Assembly (NCBI GenBank): GCA_965202675.1
Contig: OZ241842.1
Span: forward strand, 806,001-870,000
Direction: 5' to 3'
DNA: 64,000 nt
DNA from: CATQHD01 sp965202675
Lineage (GTDB): Bacteria > Actinomycetota > Acidimicrobiia > Spongiisociales > Spongiisociaceae
Part shown: piece by piece, positions 42,607-55,740 of the stretch
Numbering within the stretch: the stretch's first letter is position 1
Layout: each line of letters begins with the position of its first letter
The notes under the pieces: generated by a model
The model's database searches: none
The model's input: the letters and a program-made list of their open reading frames with translations, nothing else
What the model was told of the DNA's origin: nothing
Translations under genes and position numbers: made by a program

Positions 42607-43917
42607 GTGGCACATGAAGCGGCGCTGCTGGGAGCCGGGCAGCGGGGCAGGTTCGTATACGGCGCCTACGCCGCCCGGCGGTCCGACCGGCTGCGCTTTA
42701 CGGCGGCGGCCGATCCGGACGAGCGGCGGCTGGGCATATTCGGCGGGGAACACGGCATCCCTCCCTCCCGGCGCTTTCTCGACTGGCGGGAGCTTCTGGA
42801 AGCCGATCCGCCCCGGGTGTGGGTGATAGCCTCGCCCGACCGCCGCCATGCCGAGCAGGCCATAGCCGCCCTGGAACGGGGTTTCCATGTGCTCCTGGAG
42901 AAACCGGCCGCCCACACCCTCGACGAAACCGCCCGGGTGCTGGCCGCCGCCCGCCGCAGCCGGGGGACCCTGACCGTAGGCCACGTCCTGCGCTACACCC
43001 CTTTCTTCTCCGCCTTGCATGAGCTGCTGGCGTCGGGGCGGCTGGGCGAGCTCGTGTCGATCGAACACCGCGAGGACGCGGCCTACTGGCACACCGCCCA
43101 CAGCTTTGTGCGGGGCAACTGGGCCAGGACGGAGGAGTCGACGCCCATGATCGTCCAGAAGTGCTGCCACGATTTCGACCTGCTGGCCTGGAACCTGGAA
43201 GCAGCCGGAGACGGGGTGCGGGCAACCAGGATGCAGTCGTTCGGCTCACGGCTGGAGTTCCGCCCCGAACGAGCTCCGGCGGGCGCCTCGGAGCGGTGCG
43301 TCGATCCGTGTCCGGCGGCGCCGGGCTGCCCATACGACGCCCGCCGCCTCTACCTGGACATGGGCCGGACGGGCTGGCCGATCCACACCATATCCCATGA
43401 CCTGTCCCCCGAGGGAAGGATGCAGGCGCTGCGGGAAGGGCCGTACGGGCGGTGCGTCTACACCGCCGGTTCCGACGCGGTGGACCACCAGATCGCGGCG
43501 GTGGAGCTGTCGTCGGGGGCCGCCGCGGTGCTGGTGATGAACGGCCACGCCGCCCGGCAGTCCAGAACCGCCCTGTACCACGGGACGCGGGGAACGGTGC
43601 GGGCGGTCTTCGACTCTTCCCCGAAGATCGAATTCACCGACCGCAAGGGGGGCGGCCCGGCGCCGATTCCCGTCGAAGCCGCCCCGGGAGGGCACGGCGG
43701 AGGCGACGAGGGTTTGATCGAAGCCTTTCTCGACTCCCTGGAGGGAGCGGCGCCGGCCAAGACCTCGGGCGGGTCCTGGTTCGAGAGCCACCTGCTGGCC
43801 TTCAGCGCCGAAGAGGCCCGCCTGAGCGGAACCGTTCTCGACCTCGACCGCCGTCGAAGGAAGCATCTCGGTGCATCGGATCGTTCGAATCGCATGGATG
43901 CGAACCGGGTATGGTGA
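42607..43917 (+). CDS. Gfo/Idh/MocA-family oxidoreductase
   Basis: A 436-residue NAD(P)-dependent dehydrogenase. The Rossmann motif LLGAGQRGRFVY and the EKPAAHTLDE motif (catalytic Lys) are typical. An extra segment of Cys-containing sequence (CVDPCPAAPGCPYDARRLYLD) in the substrate domain is found in a subgroup of large Gfo/Idh proteins. GTG at 42607. Substrate is likely a sugar or inositol derivative. Its stop precedes the DUF1156 gene by four bases. Confidence 0.88.
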   Translation: MAHEAALLGAGQRGRFVYGAYAARRSDRLRFTAAADPDERRLGIFGGEHGIPPSRRFLDWRELLEADPPRVWVIASPDRRHAEQAIAALERGFHVLLEKPAAHTLDETARVLAAARRSRGTLTVGHVLRYTPFFSALHELLASGRLGELVSIEHREDAAYWHTAHSFVRGNWARTEESTPMIVQKCCHDFDLLAWNLEAAGDGVRATRMQSFGSRLEFRPERAPAGASERCVDPCPAAPGCPYDARRLYLDMGRTGWPIHTISHDLSPEGRMQALREGPYGRCVYTAGSDAVDHQIAAVELSSGAAAVLVMNGHAARQSRTALYHGTRGTVRAVFDSSPKIEFTDRKGGGPAPIPVEAAPGGHGGGDEGLIEAFLDSLEGAAPAKTSGGSWFESHLLAFSAEEARLSGTVLDLDRRRRKHLGASDRSNRMDANRVW

Positions 43918-43921
43918 GCGG

Positions 43922-46697
<2,776 letters not shown>

Positions 46698-46845
46698 GCT
46701 TTATTGTCAGGGTCTATGCACTCAACGAAACTTCAATCCTCCGCAGACGACGCGGCTGCAGGATCAAGCATCGAACGCAGTTTTCTCTTCTCCCCCCATC
46801 TACGGACTGTGATGTGGACAACCGGCAAACCAGCAATCGGGAGGG

Positions 46846-47196
46846 TCACCAAACCAGCTGCCAGGTAACTCGCGATGCCGCGGCCCCATACCCTACGACC
46901 CCCGCCACTATCAACGCAACCAAGACAAGTATGAAAGACGTCCACTGGCCCCGCGCCTGTGCTTCACGGTCGGCAGCCTGCGTCTGCCGTTCCATTTCCA
47001 TTCTGTGGTTGGCCTGTTTCTCATGCAGGTTGAACAGTTGCTCGGCTACACCGGGATGGATATCTTCGTACTCGCGGAGCACCGCCGGGGGAGGAAAAGG
47101 TGCAATCCATTGGGCGCGAAATTCAGCTACGCCTATAGCCCCCGGCAAGCCCTTGATTTCCTCTGCCGAACCCGCGGTAACACCATCTACGGGCAC
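46846..47196 (-). CDS. DUF2335-family membrane protein
   Basis: A 116-residue protein. FPPPAVLREYEDIHPGVAEQLFNLHEKQANHRMEME is the DUF2335 core (roughly residues 33-70), with a charged coiled-coil region next and a hydrophobic helix (FILVLVALIVAGVVGYGAA) at residues about 88-106. Function of the family is unknown. The C-terminus is shorter than usual (normally a second helix follows). A one-base change near 46900 would extend it, so slight truncation is possible. Thirty bases separate it from the next gene. Confidence 0.65.
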   Translation of the reverse strand: MPVDGVTAGSAEEIKGLPGAIGVAEFRAQWIAPFPPPAVLREYEDIHPGVAEQLFNLHEKQANHRMEMERQTQAADREAQARGQWTSFILVLVALIVAGVVGYGAAASRVTWQLVW

Positions 47197-47227
47197 CAGA
47201 GCGTCGTCTTGGTCGGGCGGCGTTGGT

Positions 47228-47470
47228 TTAGAGGGACCTTGCCCGCTCGGAATCCAACTCGGGCTTCAGCATCATCCACGCATCGGCCAAGTCGTTGAAC
47301 ACCGCCTTCCAGTCGTCGGCCAGCGCCTGCTGGTCGGACCTGAGGGCGGCCGCGGGGTCAGCCGCCGGCCGTTCGTGGTCGTAGAGCAGGCCGAACAGAT
47401 CAAAAGTCCGGGCGTTGCCTCTCCAGAAGGCACCGGGGGCAGACAATCGGCTAGCGTCCCTGGACAGCAT
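47228..47470 (-). CDS. Small hypothetical protein
   Basis: An 80-residue protein with no recognised family. The N-terminal part is basic and the rest is helix-prone and acidic (DDWKAVFNDLADAWMMLKPELD). It is followed 31 bases later by the DUF2335 gene, so the two may form an operon. Upstream, GTAAGGAG lies 21 bases before the ATG and a TACACT -10-like box is 30 bases further. Confidence in coding is moderate. Confidence 0.45.
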   Translation of the reverse strand: MLSRDASRLSAPGAFWRGNARTFDLFGLLYDHERPAADPAAALRSDQQALADDWKAVFNDLADAWMMLKPELDSERARSL

Positions 47471-47705
47471 GCGGCACAGGCTTCCTACGATTCTCCTTAC
47501 CCCAGTGTACCACTATTCGGGCTGAACCGCCCTTCCGGACCGGTATACCCCTGCGTTGCCCAGATTCGCGGCAACCTTCCCCTGCTCTGCCCCGGGTCGA
47601 TGGATTCGGGGTAAACACGGTCAGGGTGGCCGAAGAACGCCGCCCACACCACCAACACCCCACCGCCCCTGCAAAACCACCCCGTCCACCAACGAAACAG
47701 GCGAT

Positions 47706-48245
47706 TCAGGGTTGCCTATCCAGCCCGATCAGGCAACGGACCATTCGGGCGGTGGCCCCCCAGAGCACATCCTCCTCGATGTCGAAGAAGTGGACCGTCC
47801 GACCGTTCCACTGCTCGACGCGCCAGCGGGACTCGTCTCCCAGGAGCGCCAGAGCGGGAGTCAGCACCCGGTCTACCTCGTTGGGGTCCGGGATCAGCTC
47901 GGGAACCCCGTCCAGCCGCCCTACCACCGGCACCACCATTCGGGGATACGTAACGGTGTGGACGGCCGGCAGGTAACCCAGTATCTCCACCTCCGCCGGG
48001 TCGATTCCCACCTCCTCGCGGGCCTCCCGCAGGGCCGTGCCGAGCGGAGTCTCCCCCGGCCGGGGCTTGCCGCCGGGGAAGGCCAGATCGCCGCCGTGGG
48101 TCGGCATATGGACCGGACGGCGGATCAGGATCAGCCGCGCCGCCCCTCGGTCCTCGTAGACCGGGGCCAGGACAGCCGCCCTCGGGGCGCCGTCGCCCCG
48201 GGGCGGCTCGGGAAGCAGACCGGGCAGGCTCCAGATGTCCTTCAT
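47706..48245 (-). CDS. NUDIX hydrolase (NudL-type CoA pyrophosphatase-like)
   Basis: A 179-residue NUDIX protein. The box GGKPRPGETPLGTALREAREEVGID is complete (E in REVGE region EE). The preceding LILIRRPVHMPTHGGDLAFPGG resembles the CoA-pyrophosphatase signature. Substrate is likely CoA or a related nucleotide diphosphate. It is divergent from the acetyltransferase gene. Confidence 0.88.
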   Translation of the reverse strand: MKDIWSLPGLLPEPPRGDGAPRAAVLAPVYEDRGAARLILIRRPVHMPTHGGDLAFPGGKPRPGETPLGTALREAREEVGIDPAEVEILGYLPAVHTVTYPRMVVPVVGRLDGVPELIPDPNEVDRVLTPALALLGDESRWRVEQWNGRTVHFFDIEEDVLWGATARMVRCLIGLDRQP

Positions 48246-48294
48246 CCGGTTTCCATGCTACGCGGCCTGCACCCCGATAGGCTCTACCACCGAG

Positions 48295-48912
48295 ATGCCC
48301 CTGCCGCTGCGTTACATGCCGGAACCCTTGCCCGCCCGTGACCGCACCACCGAGCGCTTCGTGCTGCGCCCCTTCCGCCGGCGCGACGCCGCCCCCCTCT
48401 TCCGGGCGGTGTCAGCCTCTCAGGAGGCGCTGGCCGAATACCTGCCGTGGGCCGCCCGCACCTATACCAGGACCAGCGCGGCCGCCTTCATCCGGGACAG
48501 CATGCGCTCCTGGAAGGAAGCCAAGGCGTACGACTTCACCGTGCGGCGGCCGGAGGAACCGGACCGACACCTCGGCAACGTGAGCATCTGGCATCTGTCG
48601 CGGGCCTACCGCAACGGCGAGATCGGATACTGGATCCGCACCGACGCCACCGGCCTCGGAATCGCCACCGAAGCAGCCGGCGAAGCCCTGCGGATCGGCT
48701 TCGTGGAACTGGGCATGCACCGCCTGACCCTACGGATCGCGGTCGGCAACGCCCCCAGCGAGCGGGTGGCCGAGAAGCTCGGCTTCACCCGCGAGGGAGT
48801 GCTGCGCGAGGAAATCCGGGTGGGCAGCCGCTGGATGGACCACTCCCTGTGGAGTCTGCTCGATCACGAGTACCAACGAGCCGACCGGCAACGGTCGTCT
48901 TCCCGTTACTGA
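48295..48912 (+). CDS. GNAT-family N-acetyltransferase (RimJ/RimL type)
   Basis: A 205-residue acetyltransferase from ATG 48295 (an upstream in-frame codon at 48235 overlaps the NUDIX gene and is less likely). Motif A is RTDATGLGIATEAAGEALRIG for acetyl-CoA binding, followed by LRIAVGNAPSERVAEKLGF. RimJ/RimL relatives acetylate N-terminal residues or amino groups of antibiotics or metabolites. Confidence 0.85.
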   Translation: MPLPLRYMPEPLPARDRTTERFVLRPFRRRDAAPLFRAVSASQEALAEYLPWAARTYTRTSAAAFIRDSMRSWKEAKAYDFTVRRPEEPDRHLGNVSIWHLSRAYRNGEIGYWIRTDATGLGIATEAAGEALRIGFVELGMHRLTLRIAVGNAPSERVAEKLGFTREGVLREEIRVGSRWMDHSLWSLLDHEYQRADRQRSSSRY

Positions 48913-48926
48913 CCGGGCGCCTGACT

Positions 48927-48955
48927 CCGGGAGCTCCGCCGGGTTCGGCTCCCGG
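48927..48955. terminator. Hairpin between convergent genes
   Basis: CCGGGAGC (48927-48934) pairs with GCTCCCGG (48948-48955), a perfect 8-bp stem placed between the acetyltransferase stop and the HTH-gene stop. No T-tract is present, so it is only a candidate bidirectional terminator. Confidence 0.5.
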
Positions 48956-48961
48956 CCCCGG

Positions 48962-49159
48962 CTAGGCCTTCACGACCGGATGCTTGCGGACCTCTTGTTG
49001 CAGCTCGCTGCGCAGAAACTTGAAGGTCCGCCCCCCGGGGAGCCGGTAAGCGGGCAAGCGGCCTTCCCTGGCGTACTTGCGCACCATCTGCACGTTCATA
49101 TCCAACAGGTCGGCCACCTCTTGCGCTCCGATAAATCTTTCGTCTTCGCGTGCCGTCAC
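48962..49159 (-). CDS. Excisionase-type helix-turn-helix DNA-binding protein
   Basis: A 65-residue protein from GTG 49159 (an ORF extending further to 49258 is less likely). RFIGAQEVADLLDMNVQMVRKYAREGRLPAYRLPGGRTFKF is the HTH_17/MerR-like excisionase domain, here covering almost the whole protein. It may regulate transcription or be a remnant of mobile-element control. It shares its domain with the adjacent gene. Confidence 0.75.
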   Translation of the reverse strand: MTAREDERFIGAQEVADLLDMNVQMVRKYAREGRLPAYRLPGGRTFKFLRSELQQEVRKHPVVKA

Positions 49160-49276
49160 GTCGTCTGCCTTTCCGCAGGCCTGCCTCGGCCTATCCCCGT
49201 ATCGCCAACTCTTTCTGTACAACGGCCGCCGGGCTTCCGCTTCGGGCGCTGCGGACAAGCCGCAACCTCCATTAGC

Positions 49277-49696
49277 CTAACCCTCCCCGGCCTCGGCCTC
49301 GCCGTCTTCACCGCCGCCGGCCTCCATGCGGCTGTTGCGCACGTGAGCCAGCACCTGGTTGCGGGAGAACTCGTAGCCGCGCCTCCCGGTATGCCGGTAG
49401 GCCGGGATCCGCTGCTCCCTGGCGTACTTCCGCACCAGCTGCACGTCCATACCCAGGAGCTCGGCCACGGCCCGGGAGTCGATGACCGCATCGCCCTCCC
49501 CGTCTACGGGCGTGGTGTTCTTCCTCTTGTGTTCCAGGAGCTCCATTCGGAAAAACTTGAAGACCCGCCCTCCCGGAAGCCGGTAGGCCGGGATACGCCC
49601 CTTTCGGGCGAGCTTCCGCACCATCTGGTCGCTCGTGTCCAGGATCTCGGCCGCCTCCCGCACTCCGATGATCCTGTCATCCTCGGGCAATGTCAT
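49277..49696 (-). CDS. Tandem excisionase-type HTH DNA-binding protein
   Basis: A 139-residue protein from ATG 49696 with a purine-rich GGAGGAG immediately before. Two HTH_17 domains lie in tandem: RIIGVREAAEILDTSDQMVRKLARKGRIPAY (res. about 8-38) and AVIDSRAVAELLGMDVQLVRKYAREQRIPAYR (about 70-100). Two domains in one chain suggest binding to a longer or duplicated operator. It lies upstream of the single-domain gene on the same strand; no recombinase is close. Confidence 0.78.
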   Translation of the reverse strand: MTLPEDDRIIGVREAAEILDTSDQMVRKLARKGRIPAYRLPGGRVFKFFRMELLEHKRKNTTPVDGEGDAVIDSRAVAELLGMDVQLVRKYAREQRIPAYRHTGRRGYEFSRNQVLAHVRNSRMEAGGGEDGEAEAGEG

Positions 49697-49887
49697 CTCC
49701 TCCGCCTTCCTCGGGCCCGCCCCGCCCGGGCGGCCGCCTCGCGCTCCTTGCTGTCCCTGCACCGGGCTTGCCGCCCTTCATATGCTGGCCGCCCTGTTGG
49801 CGGGCGGAATATTCCAACGATGAAGAACGGTCTGCAAAGCCCGCGAGGATAGTTTACCATACTTCTCGCTAAATCGGAATAGGTATC

Positions 49888-51360
49888 TTGGTAGATCTTC
49901 CGCCGCCTACGGACAAGACCGCATCGGTGCGGCCTGCGGCCCCCCGCTGGTGGGGCGGTCGGACCCACATCATCTACACGATGGCGGTGTTCGTCCTGCT
50001 CGCCTCGCTCGACAACGCCGCCATCGCCCTGTACCCGGCGCTGACCAAGGTGATGGCCGCCGACCTGGGCGTGAGCGAGTCGCGAATGGGCCTGATCACC
50101 TCCCTCGTGATCCTGGTGTCGGCCCTCACCGCGGTGGGATGGGGCTACATCGGGGACCGGTCGAAGCGCAAACCCCTCCTGTTCTGGGGAACCCTGGTCT
50201 GGTGCCTCGGGCTGGCGCTGGCCGGCAGGTCGCAGTCGATAGGCGAGCTGGCAGGATGGTCGGCGCTGGTGGGGGCCGGCCTGGGGGCGATCGCCTCGGT
50301 GGGCTTCTCGGTGATCTCCGACTTCACGCCGCCCCGGCGGCGGGGGCTGGCGATGAGCTTCTGGGGGCTGTCACAGGGCGCGGGCGGGTTCTTCGGCATC
50401 CTGCTGGGCGGGGTGCTGGGGGCGGAGAATTGGCGGAAGCCCTTCCTGGGCTTGGCCTTGGCCGGGGCGGCGGCCGCCCTCCTCTACCTCACGGCCGCGG
50501 ACGCGCCGCGCGGCAGGGCCGAGCCGGAACTGGCCGAGGCGCTGGCCGCCGGAAGGACCTACGGGTACCGGATCGAGAAGTCCGACCTGCCCCTGCTGCT
50601 GCGCATCCGCACCAACCGGTGGCTGATCCTCCAGGGCCTGACCGGACAGCTGGCCTACGGCTCCCTCATCTGGGTGCCGCTCCTCTACCAGGGAAAGGTG
50701 CAGGCGGCGGGATACGATCTGGCCGCCGCCACCGCGGTCGGATCGGTGTTCGGGGCCGTCTTCCAGATCGGCGGGGTGATCTCAATTCTGGCCGGCTGGC
50801 TGGGGGACCGCTTCCAGCGCCGGAACCCCCGGGCGAGGGCGGTCATATCCATGGTGGGGATCCTGGGGGCGATCCCCTTCTTCGTGGGCTTCTTCTTCAT
50901 ACCCCTGCACGGGCTGGACATCCCCGTCGACGAGGGAAGCGGAACCATCTTCCTGGGTACCTTGGCCAGTCTGTTCACCAACCCCTACGCGGCGGCGGCG
51001 TTTCTGCTCTCGGTTGCGGCGCTGGCCTTCACCTCGGCGGACTCGCCCAACTGGTACGCCCTGATATCGGACGTGAACCTGCCCGAACACCGCGGCACCG
51101 TCTTCGGGCTGGGCAACCTGTCCAACGGCGTCTCCCGGACGCTGGGCAACGGACTGACGGCGGTGACGGCGGGGCTGCTGGCCGCCCGCTTCCCCGCACC
51201 CCTGAACTATGCGGTGGGCCTCACCGTGTTCCAGCTGTTCTTCATCCCCACCGGGCTGTGCTACCTGAAGGCCTCCAAGACCTGCCCGTCCGACATCGCC
51301 CGGGTGCGGGGGCTGCTGGCCGAACGGGGCGGGCAGGCCGGCTCTGCGGAACAGCCCTGA
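49888..51360 (+). CDS. MFS-family transporter
   Basis: A 490-residue membrane protein with 12 predicted helices. TTG at 49888 has weak support; ATG at 49981 would remove the cytoplasmic N-tail. GYIGDRSKRKPL is the loop 2-3 signature of MFS. A large central loop separates the two halves. The C-terminal half has an ISDVNLPEHRGTVFGL motif like Spinster/sugar-phosphate-type antiporters. The substrate is unclear. Confidence 0.88.
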   Translation: MVDLPPPTDKTASVRPAAPRWWGGRTHIIYTMAVFVLLASLDNAAIALYPALTKVMAADLGVSESRMGLITSLVILVSALTAVGWGYIGDRSKRKPLLFWGTLVWCLGLALAGRSQSIGELAGWSALVGAGLGAIASVGFSVISDFTPPRRRGLAMSFWGLSQGAGGFFGILLGGVLGAENWRKPFLGLALAGAAAALLYLTAADAPRGRAEPELAEALAAGRTYGYRIEKSDLPLLLRIRTNRWLILQGLTGQLAYGSLIWVPLLYQGKVQAAGYDLAAATAVGSVFGAVFQIGGVISILAGWLGDRFQRRNPRARAVISMVGILGAIPFFVGFFFIPLHGLDIPVDEGSGTIFLGTLASLFTNPYAAAAFLLSVAALAFTSADSPNWYALISDVNLPEHRGTVFGLGNLSNGVSRTLGNGLTAVTAGLLAARFPAPLNYAVGLTVFQLFFIPTGLCYLKASKTCPSDIARVRGLLAERGGQAGSAEQP

Positions 51361-51466
51361 CGGGGGCGGATCCGACGGCCGCCCCCTTCGCGGCGTTCCG
51401 GCAGGTAGCCTGTCGGCTGCGGCAGGCCGGCGCCTGCCCGATTCAGATCTACGAACAAGGAGATAT

Positions 51467-51688
51467 ATGCCTAAAGACGACGTACTGCGGGTGCAGGGCA
51501 GCGTCATCGAGACGCTTCCCAACGCCATGTTCAATGTAAAGGTTGACGGCGGGCTGGAGGTGCTGGCCCGCGCCTCCGGCAAGATGCGGCGGGGCCGCTT
51601 CATCCGCATCCTGCCCGGCGACCGGGTAGACGTGGAGCTGTCCGCCTACGACCCCAGCCGCGGCCGCATCGTCTGGCGCTATAAGTAG
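51467..51688 (+). CDS. infA: Translation initiation factor IF-1
   Basis: A 73-residue S1/OB-fold protein. KDDVLRVQGSVIETLPNAMF, VLARASGKMRRGRFIRILPGDRV and VELSAYDPSRGRIVWRYK match IF-1 throughout. AAGGAG precedes ATG at 51467. IF-1 is normally beside ribosomal protein genes, so here it is displaced from that context, or a second copy. Confidence 0.95.
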   Translation: MPKDDVLRVQGSVIETLPNAMFNVKVDGGLEVLARASGKMRRGRFIRILPGDRVDVELSAYDPSRGRIVWRYK

Positions 51689-51879
51689 CCGCCGCCGAAG
51701 ACCCCGGCAGGAACCCTCTCCCCCCTCCAACGCGAAGAGGCGGTTCAGCTTCGTTCAGGGCAGCGGCTGGGCTTGGTCCGGCGGGCTTGTCTGGTGCGGC
51801 TTCCGGAATGGGGGCGGCGCGAGAACCCGGGTCGAAGGCTTCGCCGCTCATCTCAGAAGAGCCCACTCTCGCTATAATT

Positions 51880-53457
51880 CTAAAAGAGTGAACTCTGGGA
51901 AGTAGAAACCTTCGCTCCCTTCATAACACGATCTAATTCCGGCAGTCTTTCAATCAAGGATCTCGCCGACATTCGCTTCAATTCACCCGGTTCGATTTTG
52001 TATAGGCCGCCGCCGTATACTCTTCCTTCCTCTCGCAGCTCGTCAGCTTCTAGACAGTTCAAACCCTCATGTATGAGTGTTGCTCTCTCATAGCTGCTAA
52101 TAATTTCTTTCAATAGAGGCTTCGGGTAAAGAAGTAGATAGACATTGGTTGCTATTGCTTTTGACTGATTCCAGATAAATCGAAAGGGTTTCTCGTCATC
52201 TGTTCCTCGTCCCATATAAGTCGAAAGGAACGGTGCTGGAGGGCGCTTTTCCTGACGATACCACGGTGATCTTCTACTCGGAAGATAGCGTTCATTTATC
52301 CCCATCTCGATACCGGCAACTATATATTCACGTAATTTTATATAGCTATTGCCTAATAAGGCAGCCTCTGGTAAATCACAATCAAATAGCACCAACTGAC
52401 GATCCAACAAAGGGTATCCATCTGGACCTTCTATGATGACATCGGTGGTCAAATAGCGCGGGCTGGGAAGCACAGGTTTCAAATAACGACCAGGAAGGCC
52501 GAGTGATTGAGCCTTATGTTTACTCATCACAAAATAGGAATTGGCGCCTGTAACCACCCCACGCCTAACCTCAAACAAGTCCCCGATCGTTATGCGTTTA
52601 TCCCAACTAGGCAACGGCTTAAGGCGCGGGAAGGTTGTCCATTTATGACTACTAGACAAAGATCTTAATGATACTTCTTCGGTCTTTCTGGGTTCAAGAA
52701 AGGTTCCGCCCAGCGTAAAGAATACATCAGCTTCACTATTAGGTATAGATTTGCGAAATATTACTACAGCAGAGGACACCAGGGCATCACCGAACTGAAC
52801 CTCGCTAGGATCAAATCTATGTATACGGATCAATTGTACCTTTTTAGTAAGGTATTCGCGTAGAGCCGAGCCATAGTTGACATCCATAAACTCTGAGGGA
52901 ACCAACCAAGCTGCTACACCTTCATTTGCTAAATTGTCATGGGCTAAAGCCATAAAGTAAACGTATAGGCCGGACAGACCATTGATTGATATTTTACATA
53001 TCATATTGGCCTCTGCCTGAAGACGAACTTTGGTAGATTTATCAATGTGATGATGGCGCACATACGGAGGATTGGTCAATACAAGATTAGCCTCGTTCAT
53101 ATCTCTATATAGATCAGTATAGTCTCCCTCTATAACCCTAAGGCCGAATTCACCCCATAGTTCCCTTGCCAAAGCACAAAACCTCGGATCAATCTCAAGT
53201 CCTACGGCGGAGTTTATACGGTCAACAGACTCAACGACTTGGAGCAGAGCAGAATAGAAAGAACCAGATCCTAAGGCAGGTTCAAGAAAGTTTATCGGTT
53301 CCTTGTCATCCAACAACCCTAGAAGGTAAGCGGCTATCTCTGCAGCAAGCACGTTGGGGGTAGCAAACTGTCCAAGGCGATTGCGCTCAAGCTGTGAACG
53401 CTCATCATCCAATTGAGCTTGAGAATCGCGACGTTGCAATTCTCGTGCGTAAACCAT
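51880..53457 (-). CDS. Eco57I-type N6-adenine DNA methyltransferase
   Basis: A 525-residue methyltransferase. ATG at 53457. GQFATPNVLAAEIAAYLL leads to the SAM motif FLEPALGSGSFYSAL, the acidic VGLEIDPRF, and the catalytic LTNPPYVRHHHID. The C-terminal half is probably a target-recognition domain. Sequence is much more AT-rich than its neighbours (frequent AAA, TAT), pointing to recent acquisition. No nuclease subunit is seen; it could be a solitary or fused-specificity enzyme. It stands next to prfA where the RF methyltransferase prmC is normally found. Confidence 0.9.
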   Translation of the reverse strand: MVYARELQRRDSQAQLDDERSQLERNRLGQFATPNVLAAEIAAYLLGLLDDKEPINFLEPALGSGSFYSALLQVVESVDRINSAVGLEIDPRFCALARELWGEFGLRVIEGDYTDLYRDMNEANLVLTNPPYVRHHHIDKSTKVRLQAEANMICKISINGLSGLYVYFMALAHDNLANEGVAAWLVPSEFMDVNYGSALREYLTKKVQLIRIHRFDPSEVQFGDALVSSAVVIFRKSIPNSEADVFFTLGGTFLEPRKTEEVSLRSLSSSHKWTTFPRLKPLPSWDKRITIGDLFEVRRGVVTGANSYFVMSKHKAQSLGLPGRYLKPVLPSPRYLTTDVIIEGPDGYPLLDRQLVLFDCDLPEAALLGNSYIKLREYIVAGIEMGINERYLPSRRSPWYRQEKRPPAPFLSTYMGRGTDDEKPFRFIWNQSKAIATNVYLLLYPKPLLKEIISSYERATLIHEGLNCLEADELREEGRVYGGGLYKIEPGELKRMSARSLIERLPELDRVMKGAKVSTSQSSLF

Positions 53458-53471
53458 CGTGGACTTAAATC

Positions 53472-53728
53472 CTAGAAGTCGTTGATGCCGAAGCGCTGGC
53501 CTCGGGAGGGGATGTCGAGCATCGTGGCGGGGGGCAGGCCCAGGCCCCGCAGCTCGGCGGCCAACGCCGACATGATCGGGCCGGCTTCGGAGCGGTCGTA
53601 CACCTCTACGTCGACGGCGGAGTCCGAAGCGCCGATCACCGAGCCTCCCCGCCCGACGCACCCCTGGACGACCTCTTCGATCACCGGGGGAGGGAATCCG
53701 GCGTCGGCGGGAAACCGAACGTAGAAAA

Positions 53729-53732
<4 letters not shown>
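53472..53732 (-). CDS. Small hypothetical protein, coupled to prfA
   Basis: An 86-residue protein with no recognised family. ATG at 53732 overlaps the prfA stop by four bases (ATGA), so it is translated with prfA. Sequence IFYVRFPADAGFPPPVIEEVVQG and VDVEVYDRSEAGPIMSALAAEL suggest a compact alpha/beta fold. GC-rich codon use shows it belongs to the host, unlike the methyltransferase that follows. Confidence 0.7.
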
Positions 53733-54808
<1,076 letters not shown>

Positions 54809-54816
54809 GGCGCCGC

Positions 54817-55740
54817 TCAACGCCCGGAGGCTTCGGGAAGGATCGGCCCCCTCTTGCCGACTTCGGCCGCCTCGTCTTCGGTGAGTGCATGCATCAGGGC
54901 CGCCGCCGCCACCTCGATCATGGAATCGTCCGGCTTCTTTGTGGTAAGGCGCTGCAGCCACATGCCCGGGGCGGTAAGTATCCGGCCCAACCGCGTGTCC
55001 ACCCGGGAGCCCCCCAGCTTGAGTATCTCGTAGGAGATGCCCGCCACCACCGGGATCAGCACGATCCGGCTGGCTATCAACCCGTACCAGGGCAGGTCGC
55101 CCACCAGGCTGAACACCACTACGGCGGTAACCATAACGATCAGCAGGAAGCTGGTGCCGCAACGAGGATGCTGGGGGCGGTAAGCGCCGATATGGGCCAG
55201 GTCGATGGGGTCGCCGGCCTCGTAGGCGTGGATGGTCATGTGCTCGGCCCCGTGATAGGCGTACACCCGGGCTATCTCCCCCCAACGGCCGATCAGCCAG
55301 ATGTAACCGACCAGTATGCCGATGCGGAACACCGCCTCTACCAGATGGAAGAGCACCGACGAGGCGTCCAGACCGCCCCACCGGGCCGCCAGCAGGGGAA
55401 CCACGATGAATACGCTCACAAAGAACAACGAGACCAGGGTCATGGATGCCGCCATCTGGCCGGTGGTAACCGGCTTCTCGTCCTCCCCCGCCGCCTTCTG
55501 CCCCGACCAGGCGAGGGCGCGGAACCCGAGGGCCAGGCTCTCGCCCAGCACCAGCACCCCCCTTATGAACGGTATCCGGGCCCAGCGCGACCGGGAACTG
55601 AGGCGCGGCAGGGGGTGGGCAACAGCCTCGATCTCCCCGGCCGGGTTGCGCACCGCCACCGCCCAGGCGGAGGTAGCGCGCATCATTACCCCCTCGATTA
55701 CCGCCTGACCGCCGACCGTAGCTCCGGGAGCGCGGGACAT
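54817..55740 (-). CDS. DUF1385 membrane protein
   Basis: A 307-residue membrane protein. VGGQAVIEGVMMRATSAWAVAVRN at the start, HGAEHMTIHAYEAG, and PQHPRCGTSFLLIVM are the DUF1385 signatures. ATG at 55740 overlaps the rpmE2 stop (TGATG). Several hydrophobic segments follow. Family function is not established; it is conserved next to prfA in many actinobacteria and firmicutes. Confidence 0.92.
   Translation of the reverse strand: MSRAPGATVGGQAVIEGVMMRATSAWAVAVRNPAGEIEAVAHPLPRLSSRSRWARIPFIRGVLVLGESLALGFRALAWSGQKAAGEDEKPVTTGQMAASMTLVSLFFVSVFIVVPLLAARWGGLDASSVLFHLVEAVFRIGILVGYIWLIGRWGEIARVYAYHGAEHMTIHAYEAGDPIDLAHIGAYRPQHPRCGTSFLLIVMVTAVVVFSLVGDLPWYGLIASRIVLIPVVAGISYEILKLGGSRVDTRLGRILTAPGMWLQRLTTKKPDDSMIEVAAAALMHALTEDEAAEVGKRGPILPEASGR

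Noticed and set aside
48962..49762. Prophage or integrative element remnant
   Set aside because: Only excisionase-like HTH genes are present; no integrase, attachment repeats or phage genes are visible.
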